NCBI GenBank assembly: GCA_018712665.1
Contig: DVGP01000150.1
Coordinates: 1 to 15,289, forward strand
Direction of reading: 5' to 3'
Source: Candidatus Pelethomonas intestinigallinarum
GTDB lineage: Bacteria; Bacillota; Clostridia; Oscillospirales; Oscillospiraceae
DNA: 15,289 nt
Each line of letters opens with the position of its first letter. Position 1 is the stretch's first letter. Made by a program: the position numbers and the translations under genes. This document shows, one piece after another, positions 1-6,032 of the stretch. The notes under the pieces were generated by a model that saw nothing but the letters and a program-made list of their open reading frames with translations, had not been told where the DNA came from and searched no databases.

Positions 1-1587
1 GGCGGGGTCTGTCCCTCCGGTCTCCTGGTCCGGCAGGGCGGGCTCCGGCGGCAGTTGAGGCTCGGTCCCGGCTCCCTGGTCCGCTGCGGCGCCGCCGGCG
101 CCGGGGTCCGTCCCCGGATCGGTGACCGCGCTGTCCCCTGTCCCCGGGTCTGTCGGCGTGCCGCCGCCTTCGTCCGGATCGGTGTCCGTCCCGCCGTCAC
201 CGGGATCTGTTGCGGAACCATCCCCCTCGCCGGGGTCTGTTGTTCCGTCACCGGTACCGGGATCGGTGGTACCGTCGCCGGTCCCGCCGTCCTCGGGGAG
301 GACTGGCTCCTCCTCTACAGGCTCTTCCTCCGCGGGCTCCTGCGTCTCAGTGGACCCGGAGGCCGAGCCGGAGGAGGAACCTCCGGAGCTGGAGGAACCG
401 GATGAGGTGGGGTTTGCCCAGCGGGAGTCCAACAGCGTGCCGTTGGTCACGTAGCAGGACCCGTCGCTGTTGCGGACGATCACCTGCAGGTCCTCCTCGG
501 TAATGTCCCGCAGATAGGGGTTGAACTGCTCATTGAGAAGGGGCAGCATCTCCTCGATGTCCGCGAAGACGTAGCTGCCGCCCCGGTGGGTCCGGGACTC
601 GTTGGGCATGGTGCAGGACTGAATGGTGTCCGCGTCCATCCCCAGGGCCTGGGAGGCGAACCACATGAGCTCACCCAGCTGGAGGTCTGTCTCCACATGG
701 TCCATGAAGATGCGGACAAATTCCCCGATCTTCGTCATGTTGCCCAGCTGCAGGACCTCCTTGGCCATGGCCTTCAAAAACGCCTGCTGGGTCTCCGTGC
801 GTCCCAGGTCGCCATTCGCGTAGCCGGGCGTTACACCGTCGGAACGGGTGTTGTCATGGCGGTAGCGGATCACGCCCATGGCCTGCTCCCCGTTGAGGAC
901 CTGGAGGCCCTCCTCCAGGTGGATGTGCAGGTCCTGGTAGGGGTCGTCATAGTTCATATCCCGGGGCACGTCGAATTCCACGCCGCCTACGGCGTCCACC
1001 AGCTCCCCCACAGCCTCCCACTCAATGATGACGTAGAAGTCCGGGACAATGCCAGTGAGATACCCCACCTGGGTCTTCAGTCCCTCGATCCCGCCGCCGT
1101 TCTCCTCGCTGGCGTTATAGACGGAGTTGATCTTCTTGGTCGACCAGGACACATTCACCGCCGTATCCCGGGGAATGCTCATCATGTTCACCTGATCATT
1201 TGCCACATCATAGGATACCAAAATCAGGGTGTCCGTATTCCCGCCGCCGCCGGTGTCCCGACCGATCAGCAGGAAGGTGTAGTAATCCTCTTTCCGCCCG
1301 GCGGCAGTCTCAGGTCCCTCGCTCTCCTCCGTCTCCCCGCCGCCGGTCTGTACGCCGGGGCGGTCGTTCTGGCTGACGTCCGGGGCCCGGACAAAGGTGG
1401 CCCATACCCCCGCCACGACCAACGCCAGGGCGGCGACGGTTCCGGCAGCTATGAGGGCGGCCTTTTTCCCTCCAAGCCTCTTCCGCTTCTTTTTTCTTCT
1501 TTTTGTTTTTGTCTCCTCCTGAAAGGGATCACCGCCGGTATGCCACCCGCTCCCGCCGGCCTGATGCTTTCCTCTGGTTCCGCTCAT
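1..1587 (-). CDS. LytR-CpsA-Psr (LCP) family cell-wall ligase, 3' end outside window
   Basis: The frame opens at ATG 1587 and stays open to base 1 (529 codons), so the C-terminus lies beyond the window. Residues 1-40 are a Lys/Arg-rich cytoplasmic tail. Residues 41-62 are one hydrophobic membrane segment. An extracellular LCP domain follows at about 100-330, with the family signatures LLIGRDTGGGGNTDTLILVSY, MSIPRDT, KINSVYN and RYRHDN...GDLGRTETQQ. LCP enzymes transfer undecaprenyl-phosphate-linked glycopolymers such as teichoic acids or capsule onto peptidoglycan; the Arg and Asp residues of these motifs bind the pyrophosphate. After about residue 393 the protein turns into Ser/Gly, then Glu/Pro, then TDPGTGDG-like repeats, probably a flexible wall-spanning tail. 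The start overlaps the nadD-yqeK stop as ATGA, with AAAGGA upstream. In clostridia this gene usually sits between yqeK and rsfS, so rsfS may follow off the edge. Family call is firm; the polymer substrate is unknown. Confidence 0.93.
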   Translation of the reverse strand, partial: MSGTRGKHQAGGSGWHTGGDPFQEETKTKRRKKKRKRLGGKKAALIAAGTVAALALVVAGVWATFVRAPDVSQNDRPGVQTGGGETEESEGPETAAGRKEDYYTFLLIGRDTGGGGNTDTLILVSYDVANDQVNMMSIPRDTAVNVSWSTKKINSVYNASEENGGGIEGLKTQVGYLTGIVPDFYVIIEWEAVGELVDAVGGVEFDVPRDMNYDDPYQDLHIHLEEGLQVLNGEQAMGVIRYRHDNTRSDGVTPGYANGDLGRTETQQAFLKAMAKEVLQLGNMTKIGEFVRIFMDHVETDLQLGELMWFASQALGMDADTIQSCTMPNESRTHRGGSYVFADIEEMLPLLNEQFNPYLRDITEEDLQVIVRNSDGSCYVTNGTLLDSRWANPTSSGSSSSGGSSSGSASGSTETQEPAEEEPVEEEPVLPEDGGTGDGTTDPGTGDGTTDPGEGDGSATDPGDGGTDTDPDEGGGTPTDPGTGDSAVTDPGTDPGAGGAAADQGAGTEPQLPPEPALPDQETGGTDPA

Positions 1588-2780
1588 GGTCGCTTTCCTT
1601 TCAAATAGTCCCTCGCCAACACACTGTTGGGATGCACCGGCATCCCCTTTTTCGCCAGATCCTCCACCGCCATGGTGAAGCCCAGCAGCAGCGCCCCGTC
1701 CAGATCCTCAAAGGCCAGGCGGCGCAGCTCCGTCAGGTCGCAGAAGTCCCGGGTGGGCTCGATGTAGTCCGCCAGATAGATGATCTTCTCCAGCAGCGTC
1801 ATGTCCGCCTTGCCGGTGGTATGCCAGCGGATGGCGTCCCGGACCTCCCCGCTGACGCCGAAATCCGCGTAGGCCACCGCCGCGCCGGTGATGGCGTGGA
1901 GGAGCTTCCCCTCCCGCCGCTCTGCCGCGTCCGGCTCTATACCATATTGACGGCAAAGGGCCAGCTGAAGTTCCTTGTCAAATTTTTTAGTGCAGTCGTG
2001 GAGGAGGGCGGCCCGGCGGGCGGATTCCTCGTCCGCGCCCCAGCGCAGGGCCAGAGCCGCCGCCGTCTCCTCGGTGCCCAGCACATGGGGGATGCGCCGG
2101 GGGTCCAGCATACTCAGCGCCACGCACCGCAGATCCTCCAGGTCCAGCCGCCGCAGGTCGGCGCTCGTTCCGTACAGCCCCTCCCGCAGGATGCAGCCGT
2201 ACACCGCCGGGGCAAGGAACTCCCGCCCCTGTCCCGCGGGGAGCATCTGACGCAGGCGGGTGGAGGAGATGTCCACCACTTCCTGAAGATCCACAAACTT
2301 CACGTGGGCGCCGAACTTCCGTTCCAGCCTCCGCTTCTGGGAGGCAAAATCCCCGGCGCTGTCCAGGGCGCTGCGGTGAAAGGCGCAGAGGGTACACAGC
2401 TTGGCGATCTCCTCCGGGTGCCGCCACTGGTGGAATGTGAGAAACATATCCGTCCCTAGCAGCAGGAACAGCTCTCCCTTGGGATACAGCGCCCGGATCT
2501 CCCGAAGGGTGTCCAGGGTGTAGCTCTTCCCCTCCCGGCGAAGCTCCAGGTCCGAGGCCTCCGCCACACCGTCCAGGTTCAGGGCCTGGACGGCAAAACG
2601 GGTCATCTCCAGCCTGTGCTCCGGCCCGGCCACATCCTCCGTCAGAGCCTTGTGGGGCGGGACACGGGTGGGAATCAGCAGCAGCTTGTCCAGCTTCAGC
2701 GCCTCGGCCGCCTGGCGGGCCGCCGCCATATGTCCCCTATGAATGGGATTAAAAGTCCCCCCGTATATGCCGATCTTCAC
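1584..2780 (-). CDS. nadD: Fused nicotinate-nucleotide adenylyltransferase / YqeK HD-domain hydrolase
   Basis: A single 398-residue frame carries two enzymes. Residues 1-205 are NadD, which joins ATP to nicotinate mononucleotide to make deamido-NAD. It shows the nucleotidyltransferase motif GGTFNPIHRGH (7-17), SYTLDTL, LLGTDMFLTFHQW and ISSTRLR (171-177). Residues 210-398 are a YqeK-type HD phosphohydrolase, a family known to split diadenosine tetraphosphate symmetrically. Its metal ligands are visible: H232, LLHD (259-262), LLHAITGA, HTTG (320-323) and ADYIEPTR. There is no stop or frameshift between the domains. I prefer the GTG start at 2780 because it begins directly with the NadD fold (VKIGIYGGTF) and has AAGGGGAAG just upstream. 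A longer ATG frame from 2840 would add 20 residues unlike the family and would start before the likely transcription start region. It overlaps the LCP gene by 4 bases. Confidence 0.95.
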   Translation of the reverse strand: MKIGIYGGTFNPIHRGHMAAARQAAEALKLDKLLLIPTRVPPHKALTEDVAGPEHRLEMTRFAVQALNLDGVAEASDLELRREGKSYTLDTLREIRALYPKGELFLLLGTDMFLTFHQWRHPEEIAKLCTLCAFHRSALDSAGDFASQKRRLERKFGAHVKFVDLQEVVDISSTRLRQMLPAGQGREFLAPAVYGCILREGLYGTSADLRRLDLEDLRCVALSMLDPRRIPHVLGTEETAAALALRWGADEESARRAALLHDCTKKFDKELQLALCRQYGIEPDAAERREGKLLHAITGAAVAYADFGVSGEVRDAIRWHTTGKADMTLLEKIIYLADYIEPTRDFCDLTELRRLAFEDLDGALLLGFTMAVEDLAKKGMPVHPNSVLARDYLKGKRP

Positions 2781-2840
2781 AGGTCTTCCCCTTTTCTGTG
2801 TCTGAATCAATGTCCAATCTGATCTACAGCTGTAAATCAA

Positions 2841-2869
2841 ACTTTAACATAACACATGCGTTATGTCAA
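2841..2869 (-). promoter_or_regulatory. Consensus promoter of nadD-yqeK-LCP with a palindromic operator filling the spacer
   Basis: On the minus strand there is a perfect -35 box TTGACA (2869-2864), exactly 17 bases, then a -10 box TAAAGT (2846-2841, 4 of 6 matches). Transcription would start near 2834, giving a leader of about 55 bases before the GTG. The -35 box overlaps the yhbY stop codon. A perfect inverted repeat, ACATAAC (2866-2860) and GTTATGT (2853-2847) separated by six bases, covers half the -35 box and the whole spacer. This is where a dimeric repressor would block RNA polymerase. The regulator is unknown. An NAD-responsive repressor is a guess from the downstream gene only. Confidence 0.7.
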
Positions 2870-3198
2870 TCATCCTTCGGCTTCTTTCCGGGCTTATCCC
2901 GGAGCAGCTCGATCTTCCGCTTGCTCTTGTCGTAGTGCTGGCGGTAGAGGACGAACTTGCTGCCGATGACCTGGACCTGCTCGCTGCGGGTCAGGCGGGA
3001 GAGCTCGTCGCAGGCCTCCCGGGCGGTGAGGAGGGAATTTTCCAGCACACGGCACTTGATGATCTCCCGGGCCTCCAGGGCGTCGTTGGCCTGCTTGATC
3101 AGGTTCTCCGTGATACCGTCCTTGCCGATGATGACGATGGTGTCCAGCGTGTTGGCAATGCCGCGCAGCTGGGCGCGCTGCTTGCTTGTCAGTTCCAT
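2866..3198 (-). CDS. yhbY: YhbY/CRM-domain ribosome-associated RNA-binding protein
   Basis: A 110-residue protein matching the whole CRM-domain family. It begins LTSKQRAQLRGIAN, then IVIIGKDGITENLIKQANDAL (with the GKxG loop used for RNA binding), ending in a SEQVQVIGSKFVLYRQ core strand and a basic Lys-rich tail. YhbY proteins associate with pre-50S ribosomal subunits and assist assembly. The start ATG has AGAGGT five bases upstream. In Firmicutes it normally lies just before nadD-yqeK, as here. The usual upstream partner obgE is missing, and repeat element R1 plus the rdgB operon stand in its place. No clear promoter is visible between R1 and the start. The stop codon is shared with the -35 box of the nadD promoter. 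Confidence 0.93.
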   Translation of the reverse strand: MELTSKQRAQLRGIANTLDTIVIIGKDGITENLIKQANDALEAREIIKCRVLENSLLTAREACDELSRLTRSEQVQVIGSKFVLYRQHYDKSKRKIELLRDKPGKKPKDD

Positions 3199-3241
3199 TC
3201 TTTACCTCTTTATTCCATTATTTATCTATACTTCGTACCGC

Positions 3242-3258
3242 TGCCGGCTCCGCCGGCA
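3242..3258. repeat. Short perfect hairpin upstream of yhbY
   Basis: TGCCGGC and GCCGGCA form a perfect 7-bp stem with loop TCC. There is no T-tract on the minus strand side, so it is not a convincing terminator for the genes here. A similar GCCGGC/GTCGGC hairpin occurs in the dapA leader at 13651-13665. Confidence 0.4.
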
Positions 3259-3289
3259 AGAGGTGGATCTTTCTTTTCTCAGTTATTTG

Positions 3290-3748
3290 GGGAGTTTCGC
3301 GCTCCGGCGCGAGTAACTTTTTCGACGCCGAAAAAGTCACCAAAAAGGCGCCGGGGACACCCCGGTCCCCGATTTTTTGTCTCAATCGGTCTCTATCAGG
3401 TTTGGTACTTCTCTGCCACTGAATCAGGTTTTTGTCATCTGATCTACAGTTTGGTGGTCAACGACGCTTTGGCCTCCGGCCCTGTTAAAGAGATACCGTC
3501 ATCTATTGGTGCTGGTCGAAACATGGTCCTTGGAATGCACCTTCGGGAGTATCCGTAGAACAACAGGACAAGTATAGGGCAGGCGGGGAAATCCAAAAGG
3601 GGGCGGGCGCCCCCTTTTGTGTCGTTGCGGGGGGTGGTTCCCAGGAGGGGGACACAATCGAAAGTGTCCCCCTCCTGGGCGTGCTTTTGCCTACTTTTCC
3701 CACGAGGGAAAAGTAGGCCCGGGTCCGGGCCGGGAAGGCCCGGGAGCC
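3290..3748. repeat. Multi-hairpin intergenic repeat element, copy R1
   Basis: This stretch between yhbY and rdgB holds no convincing gene. It aligns block by block, in the same orientation, with R2 (5499-6030). Left to right it contains: GGGAGTTTCGC...CTCCGG; hairpin a (3316-3337, 9-bp stem, loop ACGC); a GC hairpin followed by T6 (3352-3378); the near-identical block AATCGGTCTCTATCAGGTTTG (3384-3404); the block around 3425-3505 with GATCTACAGTTTGGTGGTCA and TTAAAGAGA; hairpin b (3594-3619, 11 bp); hairpin c (3640-3679, perfect 16-bp stem, loop AATCGAAA); hairpin d (3689-3718, 13 bp, loop ACGA); and a GC-rich end (3718-3746). In the sense of the genes it lies downstream of rdgB and may end transcripts or stabilise 3' ends. 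Function is unknown. Confidence 0.75.
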
Positions 3749-3879
3749 ATCGAATAGAATAGCAGCTATTCGGAGGAAAGAAATGTTTCTCCCCCTCCCG
3801 CCCGGCGATACGCGCTTCAGCCCTGCATCGGCCAGATGCGTTGACTCAGCGCCGGCAGGGCAGTAGAGAGCGCCAGCTC
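3749..3879. other. R1-adjacent intergenic sequence with long-range pairing, no gene
   Basis: This piece between R1 and the rdgB stop has no match in R2. It contains CGAATAG/CTATTCG (about 3750-3771), an outer pair GCCCTGC (about 3822-3828) with GCAGGGC (about 3854-3860), and within that pair GCATC/GATGC. A GAGAGC/GCTCTC hairpin (3866-3881) runs into the rdgB stop codon. No T-tract follows on the minus strand. A minus-strand open frame through here (3503-3883) is low-complexity in the style of read-through repeat sequence and has no start signal. Confidence 0.45.
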
Positions 3880-4473
3880 TCATTTCCCCTTCAAATACTC
3901 CCTCAGCTTTTGGTCAAACACCTCCAGCGCCTTGCCCCGGTGGGACACGGCGGCCTTCTCCTCCGGCGTCAGCTGGGCGTAGGTCTTGCGGAGCTGAGGC
4001 AGGAAAAACACCGGGTCGTAGCCGAAGCCGCCGTCCCCCTGGGGGGCGTAGGCGATCATGCCGGGGCAGATTCCCTCCGCCTCGATGGTGTCCCCGTTGG
4101 GAAAAGCACAGGCGATGGCGCTGGTAAAGTGGGCGGTCCGGTCCCGGGCCCCCCGCATATTCTCCAGCAGCAGACGGTAGCGGCCCACGTCGTCCAGCTC
4201 CGGGCCGCCGTAGCGGGCGGAGTAGACCCCCGGCGCGCCGTTCAGCGCGTCCACGCAGACCCCGGAGTCGTCCGCGATGGCGGGCAGGCCGGAGGCGGCC
4301 ATGACGGCCTTGGCCTTCAGCATGGCGTTCTCCGCGAAGGTGGCGCCGGTCTCCTCCACCTCCACGTGGAGGCCCAGCTCGCTCTGGAGCACCACCTCCA
4401 CCCCGTGGGCGGAGAGGATATTCTGCATCTCCACCAGCTTGTGCTGGTTCTGAGAGGCCAAAATAAATTTCAT
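3880..4473 (-). CDS. rdgB: RdgB/HAM1-type XTP/dITP diphosphatase
   Basis: A 197-residue protein of normal family length. RdgB removes the mutagenic nucleotides dITP, XTP and ITP by hydrolysing them to monophosphate and pyrophosphate. Visible signatures are the N-terminal LASQNQHKLVEM triphosphate loop, EETGATFAENAMLKAKA, the metal/base site IADDSGVCVDALNGAPGVYSARYGG, FGYDPVFF and the C-terminal SHRGKAL base-recognition motif. It starts inside the end of rph (ATGA overlap at 4470-4473), with AAGGAG ten bases upstream, so it is almost certainly co-translated with rph. The rph-rdgB order is also found in Bacillus. Element R1 lies downstream. Confidence 0.96.
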   Translation of the reverse strand: MKFILASQNQHKLVEMQNILSAHGVEVVLQSELGLHVEVEETGATFAENAMLKAKAVMAASGLPAIADDSGVCVDALNGAPGVYSARYGGPELDDVGRYRLLLENMRGARDRTAHFTSAIACAFPNGDTIEAEGICPGMIAYAPQGDGGFGYDPVFFLPQLRKTYAQLTPEEKAAVSHRGKALEVFDQKLREYLKGK

Positions 4474-5198
4474 TTCTCAGCGGCTCCTTCCAATATCTCT
4501 TTCTGCCGGGCCAGAAGCTCCCGGATGCCCTTCTGGCACAGGGCCACCAGCTCCTGCTGCTCCTGAACGGTAAAGGCCCGGCCCTCGCCGGTGCCCTGGA
4601 GCTCCACCAGCTGGCCCTGCTCGTTCATCACGCAGTTGAGGTCCACCATGGCATGGCTGTCCTCCTCGTAGCACAGGTCCAGCAGGGGCTGGTCCTCCAC
4701 GATACCGGCGGACACGGCGGCCACCTGACCCCGGATGGGGCTCTCCCCGATCCAGCCCAGCTCCACCATGCGGCGGCAGGCCAGGGCCAGAGCGATGTAC
4801 CCGCCGGTAACGGAGGCGGTGCGGGTGCCGCCGTCACCCTGGAGCACATCGCAGTCAATGGTAATGGTGTAGGGGCCCAGGGCCGCCAGGTCCACCGCCG
4901 AGCGGAGGCTGCGGCCGATGAGCCGCTGGATCTCGGCGGACCGGGGACTCAGCTTCAGCTTGCTCACATCCCGGCGGCTCCGCTCCCGGTTGGCCCGGGG
5001 CAGCATGGAGTACTCCGCCGTCACCCAGCCGGTCCCCTCCGGCACGTGGCGGGGGGCGCCGGCCTCCACGCTGGCGCAGCACAGGACCTTGGTGTGGCCG
5101 CAGGTAATGAGGACGCTGCCCTCGGCGTAATCCACAAAGCCGGCGTCAATGGTCACCGGACGCAGCTCATCAAATTTTCTTCCGTCGATGCGGGTCAT
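4470..5198 (-). CDS. rph: Ribonuclease PH
   Basis: A 242-residue phosphorolytic 3'-5' exoribonuclease that trims tRNA 3' ends, matching the family along its full length. The N-terminus MTRIDGRKFDELRPVTI is typical. Also visible are VTAEYSMLPRANRERSRRD and SPRSAEIQRLIGRSLRSAVD (phosphate and RNA binding), DCDVLQGDGGTRTASVTGG, and the catalytic-site strand DLCYEEDSHAMVDLNCVM. The start overlaps the stop of the small membrane protein gene by ATGA (5195-5198), and its stop overlaps the rdgB start the same way. The three genes are therefore translationally coupled. Confidence 0.97.
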   Translation of the reverse strand: MTRIDGRKFDELRPVTIDAGFVDYAEGSVLITCGHTKVLCCASVEAGAPRHVPEGTGWVTAEYSMLPRANRERSRRDVSKLKLSPRSAEIQRLIGRSLRSAVDLAALGPYTITIDCDVLQGDGGTRTASVTGGYIALALACRRMVELGWIGESPIRGQVAAVSAGIVEDQPLLDLCYEEDSHAMVDLNCVMNEQGQLVELQGTGEGRAFTVQEQQELVALCQKGIRELLARQKEILEGAAEK

Positions 5199-5401
5199 TC
5201 TTCTCTCTCCGTTTCTTTTCTGTCTTTCTCGTCCTTGTTCTTAGGGGCGTCCTCAAATTGAAAGCTGGCGAATACGACAAATATCCCCAGGACCAGGGCA
5301 ATCACGCCCAGGCCCACCCCCAGGCCAGTCCAGACGGCGCCGGCCAGAAAGAGCGTACAGCCGACAATGCACAGCTTCACATTCGTCAGATCATTTTTCA
5401 T
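5195..5401 (-). CDS. Small two-segment membrane protein coupled to rph
   Basis: A 68-residue protein I do not recognise. Residues 8-27 (VKLCIVGCTLFLAGAVWTGL) and 28-46 (GVGLGVIALVLGIFVVFASF) are hydrophobic, suggesting a membrane hairpin. The last 20 residues are strongly charged (KNKDEKDRKETEREE) and probably cytoplasmic. It is real rather than a shadow: GGTGAGGG lies just before the ATG, the composition is that of a membrane protein, and its TGA stop overlaps the rph ATG by exactly four bases like the other junctions here. It opens the rph-rdgB operon. No clear promoter is visible upstream. Function is unknown; the position hints only at co-regulation. Confidence 0.75.
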   Translation of the reverse strand: MKNDLTNVKLCIVGCTLFLAGAVWTGLGVGLGVIALVLGIFVVFASFQFEDAPKNKDEKDRKETEREE

Positions 5402-5498
5402 GTTCCCTCACCGCTATACACGATTTCTTTGTCGTTTTTGTATCGAATCTATGTCGAAATTGAAAACATTCTTCCAATGGGGGTTCTTCTTAAATGGT

Positions 5499-6030
5499 GG
5501 GGGCGTTTCGCACTCCGGTGAAATGTTTCTACCCGTTACCCTCCGGGCCTCCCCGGCCCGGACCCGGGTTTTTAGCGGGGGCTGCCCGCCCCCGAACCCC
5601 GGGGTTCACTTTTGGACGCCCAAAAGTGAACCGAAAAACCGCCAAAACCAAGGTTTTGGATTCCTTTTCCTAATTGGTCTCTATCAGATTTGAACATTCC
5701 TTCCACCGAATATCGTTTTTTATCTAATCTGCAGCTTGGCGGTCAGCGATATTTCGCCTGCCGGCCTCTTAAAGAGAGACATGTTTCTTAGGGCGCTTGA
5801 CGAAACAGGGGTCTTGTGACGCAGCCACGGGAGTACCCGAAGAAATTCAGGACAGGTTCCATCTATGCGGGGGATTCCAAAGGGGGACAAACGTCCCCCT
5901 TTGTGTCGTCGTGGGGGTGGGGTACATAGGGGAGAGACCCCATCGAAAGGGTCCCGCCCCTATGCGTGCTTTTGGGTACTTTTCTCACGAGAGAAAAGTA
6001 CCTCGGGGTCCGGGGGCGAAGCCCCCGAAA
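5499..6030. repeat. Multi-hairpin intergenic repeat element, copy R2
   Basis: No convincing gene lies between the small membrane protein and ftsY. The stretch is the diverged second copy of R1, in the same orientation. It contains GGGCGTTTCGC...CTCCGG; an extra GC-rich insert (5521-5602) absent from R1 at that place; hairpin a (5603-5632, 13-bp stem, loop ACGC); hairpin CCAAAACC/GGTTTTGG (5642-5659) followed by a T-rich run; AATTGGTCTCTATCAGATTTG (5673-5693); a block with TCTGCAGCTTGGCGGTCAG and TTAAAGAGA; hairpin b (5878-5903, 11 bp); hairpin c (5925-5964, 14 of 16 pairs, loop CATCGAAA); and hairpin d (5975-6002, 12 bp, loop ACGA). It closes with CGGGGGC/GCCCCCG (6011-6027) right after the ftsY stop. 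Stems differ from R1 but stay paired. Function is unknown. Confidence 0.75.
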
Positions 6031-6032
6031 AA

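Noticed and set aside
100..300. Repeated GGGATCTGT/GGGGTCTGT-like units, possible CRISPR or satellite
   Set aside because: The units are imperfect, have no spacers and are in frame with the LCP protein's TDPG repeats, so they are coding repeats.
586..1608. 340-codon plus-strand frame
   Set aside because: It is the shadow of the LCP gene, which has all its signature motifs on the minus strand.
3352..3378. Plus-strand hairpin followed by T6 in R1 as a terminator of a plus-strand gene
   Set aside because: No plus-strand gene lies upstream. It is kept only as part of the repeat element.
2817..3449. 13-base repeat ATCTGATCTACAG upstream of nadD and inside R1
   Set aside because: One 13-base match is expected by chance in a window this size, and the flanks do not align.
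3503..3883. 126-codon minus-strand frame between R1 and rdgB
   Set aside because: It translates repeat and hairpin sequence, has no ribosome binding site and overlaps the rdgB stop. I treat it as non-coding.
5402..5498. Promoter for the small membrane protein-rph-rdgB operon
   Set aside because: Several AT-rich hexamers exist, but no pair of boxes at 16-18 bases spacing is good enough to call.
6011..6032. CGGGGGC/GCCCCCG hairpin beside a run of five A/T right after ftsY
   Set aside because: On the minus strand the T-run comes before the hairpin, not after it, so it is not an intrinsic terminator for ftsY.
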